This document shows, piece after piece, positions 33,326 through 42,059 of a DNA stretch of 64,000 nucleotides. The stretch's first letter is position 1. Each line of letters starts with the position of its first letter. The DNA is from Gammaproteobacteria bacterium (GTDB taxonomy: Bacteria; Pseudomonadota; Gammaproteobacteria; Steroidobacterales; Rariloculaceae). The notes beneath the pieces are model-generated. The model saw only the letters and a list, made by a program, of their open reading frames with translations, had not been told where the DNA came from and ran no database searches. Location of the stretch: NCBI GenBank assembly GCA_017577365.1, contig PKRJ01000010.1, forward strand, positions 13,246 to 77,245, given 5' to 3'. The position numbers and the translations under genes are program-made.

Positions 33326-34150
33326 CTACTCGGCCGCCCGCAGCAGCTCGTTGATGCTCGTCTTCGCGCGCGTCTTCTCGTCGACCTTCTTCACGATCAC
33401 GGCGCAGTAGAGGCCGTACTTGCCGTCCTTCGACGGCAGCGTGCCGGGCACGACCACGGAGCCCTCGGGCACGCGGCCCTGCAGGATCTCGCCGGTCTCG
33501 CGGTCGTAGATTCGCGTGCTCTGGCCGATGAAGACGCCCATCGAGATCACGCTGCCGCGGCCGACGATCACGCCCTCGACGATCTCGGAGCGCGCGCCGA
33601 TGAAGCAGTCGTCCTCGATGATCGTCGGGGACGCCTGCAGCGGCTCGAGCACGCCGCCGATGCCGGCGCCGCCCGAGATGTGCACGTTCTTCCCGATCTG
33701 CGCGCAGCTGCCGACCGTCGCCCACGTGTCGACCATCGTGCCGCGGTCGACGTATGCGCCGATGTTCACGTACGAAGGCATCAGCACGACGTCCGGCGCC
33801 ACGTACGCGCCGCGCCGCACGACGGCGTGCGGGACGACGCGCGCGCCCTGGCTCGCGAAATCCTCGTTCGAGAATCCGTCGAACTTGAGCGGCACCTTGT
33901 CGTAGAACTTCGTGAAACCGCCGTCGACGACCTGGTTATCCCGGATGCGGAACGACAGGAGCACGGCCTTCTTGAGCCACTGATGCACGGTCCACTCGCC
34001 GTCTTTCTTCTCGGCGACGCGGAGCCGGCCGGTATCGAGCCCATTGATCGCCTCTTCGATCGCGTCGCGCAGCTCGGCGTCGACGTTCTTCGGCGTGATC
34101 TCGGCGCGGCGTTCCCAGCCGGCGTCGATGATGGCGCTCAGGTTCGTCAT
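33326..34150 (-). CDS. dapD: 2,3,4,5-tetrahydropyridine-2,6-dicarboxylate N-succinyltransferase
   Basis: Transfers succinyl from succinyl-CoA in lysine/DAP synthesis; a trimeric left-handed beta-helix enzyme. The 274 residues equal the usual family length. An alpha/beta N-terminal domain (LSFRIRDNQVVDGGFTKFYDKVPLKF) precedes hexapeptide repeats (RGAYVAPDVVLMPSYVNIGAYVDRGTMVDTWATVGSCAQIGKNVHISGGAGIGGV) and the signature ARSEIVEGVIVGRGSVISMGVFIGQSTRI. The ATG at 34150 has GAGGAG upstream. It follows glnD in the conserved map-glnD-dapD order and pairs functionally with dapE at 12387-13523. Confidence 0.97.
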   Translation of the reverse strand: MTNLSAIIDAGWERRAEITPKNVDAELRDAIEEAINGLDTGRLRVAEKKDGEWTVHQWLKKAVLLSFRIRDNQVVDGGFTKFYDKVPLKFDGFSNEDFASQGARVVPHAVVRRGAYVAPDVVLMPSYVNIGAYVDRGTMVDTWATVGSCAQIGKNVHISGGAGIGGVLEPLQASPTIIEDDCFIGARSEIVEGVIVGRGSVISMGVFIGQSTRIYDRETGEILQGRVPEGSVVVPGTLPSKDGKYGLYCAVIVKKVDEKTRAKTSINELLRAAE

Positions 34151-34266
34151 CGGAAGCTCCTCTCGTCCTCGGGTCTTCGAAATGGGACGCGCGAACTTTA
34201 TCGCATCCAAAATCGCCGCGCGGCATCCGCGCGTCGCGCGCGGCGCGCGATGCGGTTTTGCCGCGT

Positions 34267-36951
34267 TCAGCGCGCTTCGTTCTCGGTCAACGCGGCCTTG
34301 AGGCGCGCTTCGAGTCTTTTCGCGTGCTCCTCGTCGAGCGGCCGGCCGTCCTCGGTCGTGACGAAGAAGACGTCCTCGGCCCGCTCGCCGACGGTGGCGA
34401 TCTTCGCGTTCCTGAGCGCGATGTCCTCGTGCTCGAAGACTCTCGCGACCTGAAGCAGAAGGCCGGGGCGGTCGCCGGCGACGAGCTCGATCACGGTGCG
34501 TTCGTTGGTCGCGTCGCTCGTGATCGAGACCTGAACGGGCGTCGAGAACATGCGCACCTGGCGCGGTGCGCGTCGGCTGACCTTGAGCGGCGGCGCTTGC
34601 GGGCTCGTCAGCATCTTCTCGAGCCGCTGACGGATCTCGTCGAGGCGGCGCCGTCCGGCGATCGGGCTGCCGTCGCTCTCGAGAATACGGTACGTATCGA
34701 GGTTCTGCGTCTCGGAGATCGGCACGATGCGCGCGTCGACGATCGTGAGCCCGAGCTCGTCGAGCACGGCCGTCGAACGCATGAACGAGTGCAGCTCCTT
34801 CGGCGCGTAGACCATCACGACGCCGGCGCCCTCGGCGCCGACCTGGTCGACGTCGACGAGCACCGACGTCGAGGCGGGCGCCTCGGCGAGCACGCGCGTA
34901 TGCCACGCGATCTCTTCCGGGCGATGACGCAGGAAATACTCCTCGGTGAAGCTCGACCAGATCGGCTGCCAGCGCGCGGGCTCGAGACCTTGCTCCTCGA
35001 GCAGCTGCTCGGCGCGCGTCTGCGTCTCGAGGATCAGCTCGTCTTTGTCGATCGGGTTCGAGAGCCCGCGCCGGAGCGCACGTTTCGTGAGCTGGTAGAG
35101 CTCGAAGAACAGCGTGTCCTTCCACGAGTTCCAGATCTTCGGATTCGTGCCGCGGACGTCGGCGACGGTGAGCACGTAGAGATAGTCGAGGTGTGTCTCG
35201 TCGCCGACCGCGCGCGCGAACTCGTCGATGACCTTGAGGTCGTGCAGGTCCTTCTTCTGCGCGGTGAGGGAAAGCAACAGGTGATTGCGCACGAGCCACG
35301 CGACGAGCCGCGCGTCGTAACGGCTCATGCCGTGCTCCAGGCAGAACGCCTCCGCATCGACCGCGCCGAGCTCGGAGTGGTCCCCGCCGCGGCCCTTCGC
35401 GATGTCGTGGAAAAGCCCCGCGAGGTAGACGATCTCCGGCTTCTCGAGGCGCTGCATCACCTCGCTGCAATGCGGGAACTCGTGGTTGAAGCGCGGCAGC
35501 GCGAAGCGGCGCAGGTTCTCGACGACGAACAGCGTATGCGCGTCGACCGTGTACACGTGGAAGAGGTCGTACTGCATGCGGCCGACGATGCGCCCGAACG
35601 CCGGGATATAGAGCCCGAGCACGCCGTAGGTGTTCATGCGCTTCAGCGTGCGGGTCACGCCCTGCGGCGCGCGCAGGATGTCGAGGAAGAGCCGGTGATG
35701 GCGCGGGTTCTGCCGGAACTCCTCGTCGATCAGCCAGAGATGCCGCTTGATCTGCGAGATCGTTCGCGCGCCGATGCCCTTGAGCTCGAGGTTCTGCTCG
35801 AGCAGCAGGAAGATCTCGAGGAGCGCCGACGGGTCGCGGAGGAACACCTCCTCGTCGACCGCCTCGATATAGCCGTTGCGCGTCACGAAGCGCGCGTTGA
35901 TCGGCACCGCGGGCGCGTCCTTGTCGAGCAGGATCGCCTCCTCGAAGAGCTGCAGCAGCATCTCGTTGAGGCGCGAGATCTCCATCACGGTGCGGTAGTA
36001 GCGCTGCATCAGCTGCTCGACCGCGAGCGTGAAGCTCGCGTCCTCGTAGCCGAGCATCTGCGCGAGCTTGATCTGGTAGTCGAACAGCAGCCGGTCCTCG
36101 CGGCGTCCGGTCAGGAGGTGCAGGCCCCAGCGGATGCGCCACAGAAACGCCCGCCCGGTCAGGAGGATCCTGAGCTGCCCTTCGGTGAGGAAGTCGTGGG
36201 CGACGAGGTCCTCGAGGCGCTCGACGGCGAGATAGCGCCGCGCGAGCCAGCCGATCGTCTGGATATCCCTGAGCCCGCCGGGGCTGCCTTTGACGTTCGG
36301 CTCGAGGTTGTACGCGGTGTCGTGGAAGTGATGATGCCGCGCCTGCTGCTCGGCGACCTTCGCACGGAAGAACTCGGCGGCGTCCCACATGCGGTCGGGA
36401 CCGATGCGCTTCGGCAGCTCCCGAAACAGCGTGCCGGGGCCCGCGAGCAGCCGCGTCTCCATCAGCGCGGTCAGCACCGTCACGTCCGCGCGCGCCTGCG
36501 TCTCGCAGTCCTCGAGCGTGCGCACGCTGTGCCCGACCTCGAGGCCGATATCCCATAGAAAGGTGAGGAATCGACTGATCGGCTCGTCGGTCGAGCGGTC
36601 GGACGCGTCGTCGAGCAGGATCAGGAGGTCGATGTCGGATTGCGGGTGCAGCTCGCCGCGCCCGTAGCCGCCGACCGCGACGAGATCGGCCGAATCCGCG
36701 ATCCGGCGCGCGAAATGCCGCCAGCACGCGAGGATCACGTCGTCGACCGCCTGCGCGCGGTCGTGCACGAGCGTGTCCATCGACTCGTTCGCGAGGAAGC
36801 GCTGCTTCAGCGACTCGCCGGCGGCGGCGAGCGCCTGCTTGAACGTCTCGATGGGTGACTCGCCGCCGGCGAGCGCGGCCGACAGCGCGTCACGGTCGAT
36901 CAGCGGCGTGGCCGAGTGCACGGCGCCGCTCGATTCGAGACGGGTCGACAT
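34267..36951 (-). CDS. glnD: [Protein-PII] uridylyltransferase/uridylyl-removing enzyme
   Basis: Bifunctional nitrogen sensor that uridylylates PII when glutamine is low and removes UMP when it is high. The 894 residues contain in order a nucleotidyltransferase domain (VGGYGRGELHPQSDIDLL near 92-108), a GlnD helical domain with NLEPNVKGSPGGLRDIQTIGWLARR, an HD domain for uridylyl removal (LFHDIAKGRGGDHSELG near 515), and two C-terminal ACT domains (about 705-790 and 815-890: FMRSTAVLDELGLTIVDARI, VAGDRPGLLLQVARVFEHEDIALRNAKIATVGERAEDVFFVT). The start lies 3 nt after the map stop. Confidence 0.97.
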   Translation of the reverse strand: MSTRLESSGAVHSATPLIDRDALSAALAGGESPIETFKQALAAAGESLKQRFLANESMDTLVHDRAQAVDDVILACWRHFARRIADSADLVAVGGYGRGELHPQSDIDLLILLDDASDRSTDEPISRFLTFLWDIGLEVGHSVRTLEDCETQARADVTVLTALMETRLLAGPGTLFRELPKRIGPDRMWDAAEFFRAKVAEQQARHHHFHDTAYNLEPNVKGSPGGLRDIQTIGWLARRYLAVERLEDLVAHDFLTEGQLRILLTGRAFLWRIRWGLHLLTGRREDRLLFDYQIKLAQMLGYEDASFTLAVEQLMQRYYRTVMEISRLNEMLLQLFEEAILLDKDAPAVPINARFVTRNGYIEAVDEEVFLRDPSALLEIFLLLEQNLELKGIGARTISQIKRHLWLIDEEFRQNPRHHRLFLDILRAPQGVTRTLKRMNTYGVLGLYIPAFGRIVGRMQYDLFHVYTVDAHTLFVVENLRRFALPRFNHEFPHCSEVMQRLEKPEIVYLAGLFHDIAKGRGGDHSELGAVDAEAFCLEHGMSRYDARLVAWLVRNHLLLSLTAQKKDLHDLKVIDEFARAVGDETHLDYLYVLTVADVRGTNPKIWNSWKDTLFFELYQLTKRALRRGLSNPIDKDELILETQTRAEQLLEEQGLEPARWQPIWSSFTEEYFLRHRPEEIAWHTRVLAEAPASTSVLVDVDQVGAEGAGVVMVYAPKELHSFMRSTAVLDELGLTIVDARIVPISETQNLDTYRILESDGSPIAGRRRLDEIRQRLEKMLTSPQAPPLKVSRRAPRQVRMFSTPVQVSITSDATNERTVIELVAGDRPGLLLQVARVFEHEDIALRNAKIATVGERAEDVFFVTTEDGRPLDEEHAKRLEARLKAALTENEAR

Positions 36952-36954
36952 GGC

Positions 36955-37725
36955 TCAAAGCTCGGGCGTGCGCTCGCTCAACGTGAGCACCTCGTGGCCG
37001 TCCTCGGTCACGAGCACCGTGTGCTCCCACTGCGCGGACAGCGAATGATCCTTCGTGACGACGGTCCAGCCGTCCGCGAGCAGCTTCACGTCGCGCTTTC
37101 CCGCGTTGATCATCGGCTCGACGGTGAACGTCATGCCCGGGACGAGCTCGACGCCGGTGCCGGGCTTGCCGTAGTGCAGGACTTGCGGATCCTCGTGGAA
37201 GATGCGGCCGATTCCGTGCCCGCAATATTCCCGCACGACCGAGAAGCGATGCGATTCGACGAAGGTCTGGATCGCGTGGCCGATATCGCCGAGCCGTGCA
37301 CCGGGACGGATCACGCGGATTCCGCGCCACATCGCCTCGAAGCAGACGCGGGTCAGCCGCTCGCCGATGACGGTAGGTTCCCCGACGTAGAACATCCGGC
37401 TCGTGTCGCCGTGGAAGCCGTCTTTGATGACCGTCACGTCGATGTTCAGGATGTCGCCGTTCTTGAGCTTCCGGTCGCTCGGGATGCCGTGGCAGACGAC
37501 GTGGTTGACCGACGTGCAGATCGACTTCGGGTAGCCGCGGTAATTCAAAGGCGCGGGAATTGCCTTCAGCTCGTCGACGATGAACTCGTGGCAGATGCGG
37601 TCGAGCTCGTTCGTCGTGACACCCGGACGGACGTGCTCCTCGATCATGTCGAGCACCGCGGCCGCGAGGCGGCCGGCGACACGCATCTTCTCCTGTTCCT
37701 CAGGCGTCTTGATCGTGATGGCCAT
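36955..37725 (-). CDS. map: Type I methionine aminopeptidase
   Basis: Removes the initiator Met from nascent proteins. At 256 residues, the protein has all five metal ligands of the pita-bread fold in NIDVTVIKDGFHGDTSRMF (two Asp), EYCGHGIGRIFHEDPQVLHYG (His), FTVEPMIN (Glu) and AQWEHTVLVTEDG (Glu), and the substrate-site His in SVNHVVCHGIP. It is divergently transcribed from rpsB, as in most gammaproteobacteria, and is the first gene of the minus-strand run map-glnD-dapD. Confidence 0.97.
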   Translation of the reverse strand: MAITIKTPEEQEKMRVAGRLAAAVLDMIEEHVRPGVTTNELDRICHEFIVDELKAIPAPLNYRGYPKSICTSVNHVVCHGIPSDRKLKNGDILNIDVTVIKDGFHGDTSRMFYVGEPTVIGERLTRVCFEAMWRGIRVIRPGARLGDIGHAIQTFVESHRFSVVREYCGHGIGRIFHEDPQVLHYGKPGTGVELVPGMTFTVEPMINAGKRDVKLLADGWTVVTKDHSLSAQWEHTVLVTEDGHEVLTLSERTPEL

Positions 37726-37760
37726 GGGGATCGGGCGGGGCGCGAGCCTTACGGCCGCGT

Positions 37761-37789
37761 TTGTTGCTCGGGACGTGCTATGGTATAAA
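37761..37789 (+). promoter_or_regulatory. Promoter of rpsB
   Basis: TTGTTG at 37761-37766 and TATAAA at 37784-37789 with an ideal 17-nt spacer. The start point would fall near 37796, giving a leader of about 120 nt. Confidence 0.7.
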
Positions 37790-37795
37790 GCGCGC

Positions 37796-37915
37796 GCCTT
37801 CTAGGCAATTAACGACACACACGCGCCGCATACCCGTCAGCCGGGTGCCTGGCCCGAGAGGGCGAAAGGTCGCTGCGGGGGCGCGTGGAGGTTCAACCCA
37901 TACAAGGAGCTTCCC
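37796..37915 (+). promoter_or_regulatory. rpsB mRNA leader, probable S2 autoregulatory structure
   Basis: The 120-nt leader is conserved-looking and self-complementary in parts (CCGTCAGCCGGGTG, CCTGGCCCGAGAGGGCG, GTTCAACCC) and ends with a strong AAGGAG ribosome site 7 nt before the ATG. Gammaproteobacterial rpsB leaders are known to bind ribosomal protein S2 for feedback control; this one has the position and size expected. I infer the match from features, not from an alignment. Confidence 0.45.
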
Positions 37916-38833
37916 ATGGCCGACGTCACACTGCGTCGTTTGCTGGAAGCGGGCGTCCATTTCGGACATCAAACCCGCTTCTGGAACCCGAAGATGGCCC
38001 CGTACATCTTCGGCGAGCGTAACAAGATCCACATCATCAATCTCGAGAAAACCCTGCCTCTGTTCCACGAGGCGACGGAATTCGTGCGCAAGCTGGTCGC
38101 GGACGGCGGCGTCGTGCTGTTCGTCGGCTCGAAGCGCGCGGCCCGTCAGGCGATCACGGAGGAGGCGACCCGCTGCGGGATGCCGTACGTCAGCCAGCGC
38201 TGGCTCGGCGGCATGCTCACGAACTTCAAGACGATCCGCCAGTCCGTCAAGCGGCTGAAGGAGCTCGAGGAAATCACGCAGGGCGGCGGCCCCGAGTTCA
38301 CGAAGAAGGAGCTGCTCACGCTCGCGCGCGAGCGTGACAAGCTCGAGCGGTCGCTCGGCGGTATCAAGGAGATGGAGTCGCTGCCGGACGCCGTGTTCAT
38401 CATCGACGTCGGCCACGAGGCGATCGCCGTCAAGGAAGCGCAGAAGCTCGGCATTCCGATCGTCGCGGTCGTCGACACGAATTGCTCGCCCGAGGGCATC
38501 GACTACCCGATCCCGGGTAACGACGACGCGATGCGTGCGATCCAGCTGTACGCCGCTGGCATCGCGGATGCAGTGCTCGAGGGCAAGGCGTCGCTGCCCG
38601 AGGTGCCGGTCGGAGACGACGATTTCGTCGAGCTCGACGAGGAAGGCCGTCCGAAGATCGGAGCTCCGAAGAAGAAGGCCGCGACGAAGAAGAAGCCCCG
38701 CGCGGCGAAGTCTCGGCCGAAGCCGGCCGCGTCCGATGCGCAGGCAGGCTCCGCCGAGAGCGCACCGGAATCGGGCGGCGAGCCCGCCGCGGCGCAGGGC
38801 GCCGAGGAAGCGGCCGCGGAGGCCCAGCAGTAA
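37916..38833 (+). CDS. rpsB: 30S ribosomal protein S2 with C-terminal extension
   Basis: Small-subunit protein S2, needed to bring S1 to the ribosome. Core residues 1-235 are canonical: LLEAGVHFGHQTRFWNPKM, HIINLEKTLPLF, RWLGGMLTNFKTIRQS, PDAVFIIDVGHEAIAVKEAQKLGIPIVAVVDTN and PIPGNDDAMRAI. The protein runs to 305 residues against about 241 in E. coli. The additional tail is first Lys/Arg-rich (KKKAATKKKPRAAKSRPK) and then Ala/Glu/Gly-rich, probably disordered. Stem-loops follow in the rpsB-tsf gap. Confidence 0.97.
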   Translation: MADVTLRRLLEAGVHFGHQTRFWNPKMAPYIFGERNKIHIINLEKTLPLFHEATEFVRKLVADGGVVLFVGSKRAARQAITEEATRCGMPYVSQRWLGGMLTNFKTIRQSVKRLKELEEITQGGGPEFTKKELLTLARERDKLERSLGGIKEMESLPDAVFIIDVGHEAIAVKEAQKLGIPIVAVVDTNCSPEGIDYPIPGNDDAMRAIQLYAAGIADAVLEGKASLPEVPVGDDDFVELDEEGRPKIGAPKKKAATKKKPRAAKSRPKPAASDAQAGSAESAPESGGEPAAAQGAEEAAAEAQQ

Positions 38834-38873
38834 GCGTATAGGCGGCTCTTGAGCCGTCGGCCGAGAGAGTTCT

Positions 38874-38893
38874 CCGGCCCCGCGCGGGGCCGG
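38874..38893 (+). other. GC hairpin between rpsB and tsf
   Basis: CCGGCCCC-gcgc-GGGGCCGG forms a perfect 8-bp stem with no T-tract; a smaller CGGCTC/GAGCCG hairpin lies at 38842-38855. They could attenuate or protect the rpsB-tsf transcript to set S2:EF-Ts ratio. Confidence 0.55.
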
Positions 38894-38914
38894 CAACATC
38901 GAGCGAGGACCGGC

Positions 38915-39787
38915 ATGGACATCAAACCGGCATTGGTCAAGGAGCTCCGCGAGCGTACCGGCGCGGGGATGATGGATTGCAAGAAGGCGCTCGTCGAGGC
39001 GAACGGGGACATCGACCTCGCCGCGGAAATCTTGCGCAAGGCCGGCCAGGCGAAGGCCGATAAGAAAGCCTCGCGCGTCGCCGCCGAGGGCACGGTGGTC
39101 GTCAAGAGCGCGGGTAACCGGCACGTCGTCGTCGAGGTGAACTGCGAGACGGATTTCGTCGCGAAGGACGAGAACTTCCGGAAGTTCGCCGAGCGGGCCG
39201 CGGAGGCGGCGGTCGCGAACGCGCCGGCCGACGTCGACGCGCTGCTCGCGCTCGACGCGGGCGGCGAGACGTTCGACGAGGCCCGTCGCGGCCTGATCGC
39301 GAAGATCGGCGAGAACATCACGGTGAGGCGTTTCGCGCGCTTCGAGACGTCGAACCCCGTCGGCGCGTACGTCCACATGGGCCGCATCGGCGTGCTCGTC
39401 GAGGTCGAGGGCGGCAACGACGAGCTCGCGCGCGATCTCGCGATGCAAGTCGCCGCGACGTCGCCGCGCTACGTCTCCGCGGACGACGTGCCCGCCGACG
39501 AGATCGCGAAGGAGCGCGAGATTCTCCGCGCGCAGGCGCTCGCCGAAGGCAAGCCCGAGCAGATCGTCGAGAAGATGGTCGAAGGGCGCTTGCGCAAGCA
39601 TCTCGACGAGGTGACGCTCCTCGGCCAGCCGTTCGTCAAGGATCCGGACAAGCGCGTGCGCGATCTGTTGAAGGAGGCGGGCGCGAAGGTCGTGCGCTTC
39701 GTGCGCTACGAGCTCGGCGAAGGCATCGAAAAGGAGACGGTGGACTTCGCCGCGGAAGTCATGGCGCAAGCATCGCAGACCCGTTAA
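38915..39787 (+). CDS. tsf: Elongation factor Ts
   Basis: Nucleotide exchange factor that recycles EF-Tu. The 290 residues start with the diagnostic KELRERTGAGMMDCKKAL and have VVVEVNCETDFVAKDENF, containing the TDFV motif that intrudes into EF-Tu, then GAYVHMGRIGVLVEVEGG and the C-terminal LLGQPFVKDP..VRDLLKEAGAKVVRFVRYELGEGIEK. The ATG at 38915 is set by this start; GAGGA lies 8 nt upstream. An inverted repeat follows at 39798-39822 before pyrH. Confidence 0.97.
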   Translation: MDIKPALVKELRERTGAGMMDCKKALVEANGDIDLAAEILRKAGQAKADKKASRVAAEGTVVVKSAGNRHVVVEVNCETDFVAKDENFRKFAERAAEAAVANAPADVDALLALDAGGETFDEARRGLIAKIGENITVRRFARFETSNPVGAYVHMGRIGVLVEVEGGNDELARDLAMQVAATSPRYVSADDVPADEIAKEREILRAQALAEGKPEQIVEKMVEGRLRKHLDEVTLLGQPFVKDPDKRVRDLLKEAGAKVVRFVRYELGEGIEKETVDFAAEVMAQASQTR

Positions 39788-39797
39788 TCTAATTCGG

Positions 39798-39822
39798 CCG
39801 GCGGCGACGGATTCGCCGCCGG
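39798..39822 (+). terminator. Stem-loop between tsf and pyrH
   Basis: CCGGCGGCGA and TCGCCGCCGG form a 10-bp stem around 5 nt, 11 nt after the tsf stop. Only TCATCG follows, so it may be a partial terminator or an mRNA-stabilising hairpin rather than a strong stop. Confidence 0.55.
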
Positions 39823-39847
39823 TCATCGATCACGTCGACGAGCCGAG

Positions 39848-40597
39848 ATGAGCGAAGGGGAGCCTGCCTACCGAAGAATTTTGCTGAAGCTCAGCGGCGA
39901 GGCGCTGCTGGGCAAGCAGCAGTACGGCATCGACCCCGAAGTCATCACGCGCATCGCGTCGGAGGTGGCCGAAGTCGTCTCTCTCGGCGTCCAGGTCGGC
40001 CTCGTGATCGGCGGAGGGAACATCTTCCGCGGCGCGGGCCTCGCCGAAGCGGGCATGGATCGCGTCACCGCCGATCACATGGGCATGCTCGCGACGATCA
40101 TCAACGCGCTCGCGCTGCAGGATGCGCTCGAGCGGCAAGGCGTGACGGCGCGGACGATGTCCGCGCTGCAGGTGCACGAGGTCTGCGAGGACTATATCCG
40201 TCGCCGGGCGATTCGCCACCTCGAGAAGGGTCGGGTCGTGATCTTCGCCGCCGGCACCGGCAATCCCTTCTTCACGACGGATACGGCCGCAAGCCTCCGG
40301 GCGATCGAGATCGGCGCCGACGTGCTGATCAAGGCCACGAAGGTCGACGGCGTCTATTCGGCGGACCCGATGAAGGATCCGAACGCGATCCGCTATCGCA
40401 GCCTGTCCTACGATCAGGTGTTGTCGGACAAGCTGCGGGTCATGGACGCGACGGCGATCGTGATGTGCAGGGACAACGACTTGCCGCTGATCGTCTTCAA
40501 CCTCAATACCCCCGGCGACCTGGTTCGGCTCGTCCGCGGCCATAGCGTCGGCACCGCGGTCGGCAACCAGTTGCCGATGACCGGGACGAGCTCATGA
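39848..40597 (+). CDS. pyrH: UMP kinase
   Basis: Hexameric amino-acid-kinase-fold enzyme converting UMP to UDP, 249 residues. Motifs: RILLKLSGEALLG at the N-terminus, VGLVIGGGNIFRGAGLAEAGMDRVTADHMGMLATIINALALQDAL, FAAGTGNPFFTTDTAASLRAIEIGADVLIKATKVDGVYSADP. It has the usual neighbours and overlaps the frr start by 4 nt, indicating translational coupling. Confidence 0.97.
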   Translation: MSEGEPAYRRILLKLSGEALLGKQQYGIDPEVITRIASEVAEVVSLGVQVGLVIGGGNIFRGAGLAEAGMDRVTADHMGMLATIINALALQDALERQGVTARTMSALQVHEVCEDYIRRRAIRHLEKGRVVIFAAGTGNPFFTTDTAASLRAIEIGADVLIKATKVDGVYSADPMKDPNAIRYRSLSYDQVLSDKLRVMDATAIVMCRDNDLPLIVFNLNTPGDLVRLVRGHSVGTAVGNQLPMTGTSS

Positions 40598-41151
40598 TCG
40601 CCGATATAAAAAAAGATGCGGAACACCGCATGCAGAAGTCGATCGAGGCGCTGAAGGACGAGCTTCGGCGGCTGCGCACCGGTCGTGCTCACACCAGTCT
40701 CCTCGATCACGTCACCGTCGAGTACTACGGCTCTCAGGTGCCGATCTCTCAAACCGCGACCGTCAACGTCGAAGACGCGCGCACGCTCGTCGTGCAGCCG
40801 TGGGAGAAGTCGATGGTCACGGCCATCGAGAAGGCCATTCTGAACTCGGATCTCGGGTTGACGCCCGTCACGGCCGGCAGCGTGATTCGCGTGCCCCTTC
40901 CGCCGATGACCGAGGAGCGGCGCAAGGAGCTCGTGCGCGTCGTTCGGCACGAGGGAGAGAACGCGCGCGTCGCGATCCGCAATGTGCGCCGCGACGCACT
41001 GAGCCATCTCAAGGACCTGTTGAAGCAGAAGCTCGTCTCGGAGGATGACGAGCGCCGCGCGCAGGACGAGATTCAGAAACTCACCGATCGTTACGTGGCC
41101 CAGGTCGACGCGCTTCTCAAAGAAAAAGAAGCCGAGATCATGGAGTTTTGA
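40594..41151 (+). CDS. frr: Ribosome recycling factor
   Basis: Tri-helix L-shaped factor that splits post-termination ribosomes with EF-G. The 185 residues match the family length; MQKSIEALKDELRRLRTGRAHTSLLDHVTVEYYG, INVEDAR-like NVEDARTLVVQPWEKSMVTAIEKAI and the C-terminal AQDEIQKLTDRYVAQVDALLKEKEAEIMEF are diagnostic. In most gammaproteobacteria uppS follows; here 110 nt of non-coding DNA leads straight to cdsA. Confidence 0.97.
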   Translation: MIADIKKDAEHRMQKSIEALKDELRRLRTGRAHTSLLDHVTVEYYGSQVPISQTATVNVEDARTLVVQPWEKSMVTAIEKAILNSDLGLTPVTAGSVIRVPLPPMTEERRKELVRVVRHEGENARVAIRNVRRDALSHLKDLLKQKLVSEDDERRAQDEIQKLTDRYVAQVDALLKEKEAEIMEF

Positions 41152-41261
41152 CAGCGCTTCGGCCGGATCACGGCCTTCGGGCTCGGGCGCGTGCTCGGGG
41201 CCCGCGCCGGGCGTGAGCGACGTCTCGGCCATACTGGGGGGGAGCGGGGCGAGGCCAATCG

Positions 41262-42059
41262 TTGCTGATCCAACGCGTCATCACGGGGGCGATCTTCGGG
41301 ATCGTCGTCATCGCCGGGGTCTTGCTGTTGCCGACGAGCGGGACCGCGGCGCTGCTCGCGCTGCTGTTCGTTGCCGGCGCCTGGGAATGGGCCGGGCTCG
41401 CGCGGCTGACGGCGCCGTTGCGCGCCGCCAGCGCCGCGCTGCTCGCTGCCGTCGCGCTGCTCGGCTACGCGTGGACCGGCGAGCGCAGCGTCGTCATCCC
41501 TCTGTTGCTCGTGGCGGCGGCCTTCTGGGCGGTCGCGCTCGCCGCCGTGCTGAGCTTCCCGCGCCGCCTGCCGCTCGCCGCCGTCGGGGCGGCCGGCGTC
41601 TTCGTGCTGCTGCCGCCGTGGGCGGCGCTCGTCCATCTGCACGGCGCGACGCCGAAGGGCCCCGGCCTCGTCATGGCCGTGATCGCGATCGTCTGGGCGG
41701 CTGACGTCGGCGCGTTCTTTACCGGCCGAGCGATCGGCCGGCACAAGCTCGCGCCGCAGGTGAGCCCCGGCAAGACATGGGAAGGGGTCGCGGGCGGCAT
41801 CGCGCTTTCCGCGCTCGTGTCCGCCGTGGCCGCGGCACTCGTCGATGTGCCAGTCGGTCCGTTCGTTGCGGTCGGCGCCGTGACCGCGCTCGTCTCGGTG
41901 CTCGGCGACCTGACGGTCAGCGTCGCGAAACGCAATATCGGCGTGAAGGACTCGGGGCGGCTGCTGCCGGGCCACGGCGGCATGCTCGATCGGATCGATA
42001 GCCTCACGGCCGCGGCCCCGATCTTCGTGCTCGGTCTCCTCGCGGCCGGGCTGATTTGA
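41262..42059 (+). CDS. cdsA: Phosphatidate cytidylyltransferase
   Basis: Inner-membrane enzyme that makes CDP-diacylglycerol from phosphatidate and CTP for phospholipid synthesis. It has 265 residues with about seven to eight membrane helices and the C-terminal CdsA signature SVAKRNIGVKDSGRLLPGHGGMLDRIDSLTAAAP, including the two catalytic Asp residues; QVSPGKTWEGVAGG is also typical. The start is TTG at 41262, with GAGG upstream. It is flanked by gaps where uppS (before) and dxr (after) would be expected. Confidence 0.95.
   Translation: MLIQRVITGAIFGIVVIAGVLLLPTSGTAALLALLFVAGAWEWAGLARLTAPLRAASAALLAAVALLGYAWTGERSVVIPLLLVAAAFWAVALAAVLSFPRRLPLAAVGAAGVFVLLPPWAALVHLHGATPKGPGLVMAVIAIVWAADVGAFFTGRAIGRHKLAPQVSPGKTWEGVAGGIALSALVSAVAAALVDVPVGPFVAVGAVTALVSVLGDLTVSVAKRNIGVKDSGRLLPGHGGMLDRIDSLTAAAPIFVLGLLAAGLI

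Noticed and set aside
33326..36727. 1133-codon minus-strand frame running from inside glnD into dapD
   Set aside because: Only the last 274 codons are real (dapD); the upstream part is the wrong frame of glnD and has Arg-rich composition. The dapD ATG at 34150 with its ribosome site marks the true start.
41152..41261. Remnant of uppS between frr and cdsA
   Set aside because: All frames of the 110-nt gap were read; none shows the RLSNFLLWQ or FTDVLWPDF type motifs of undecaprenyl diphosphate synthase, so there is no visible pseudogene.
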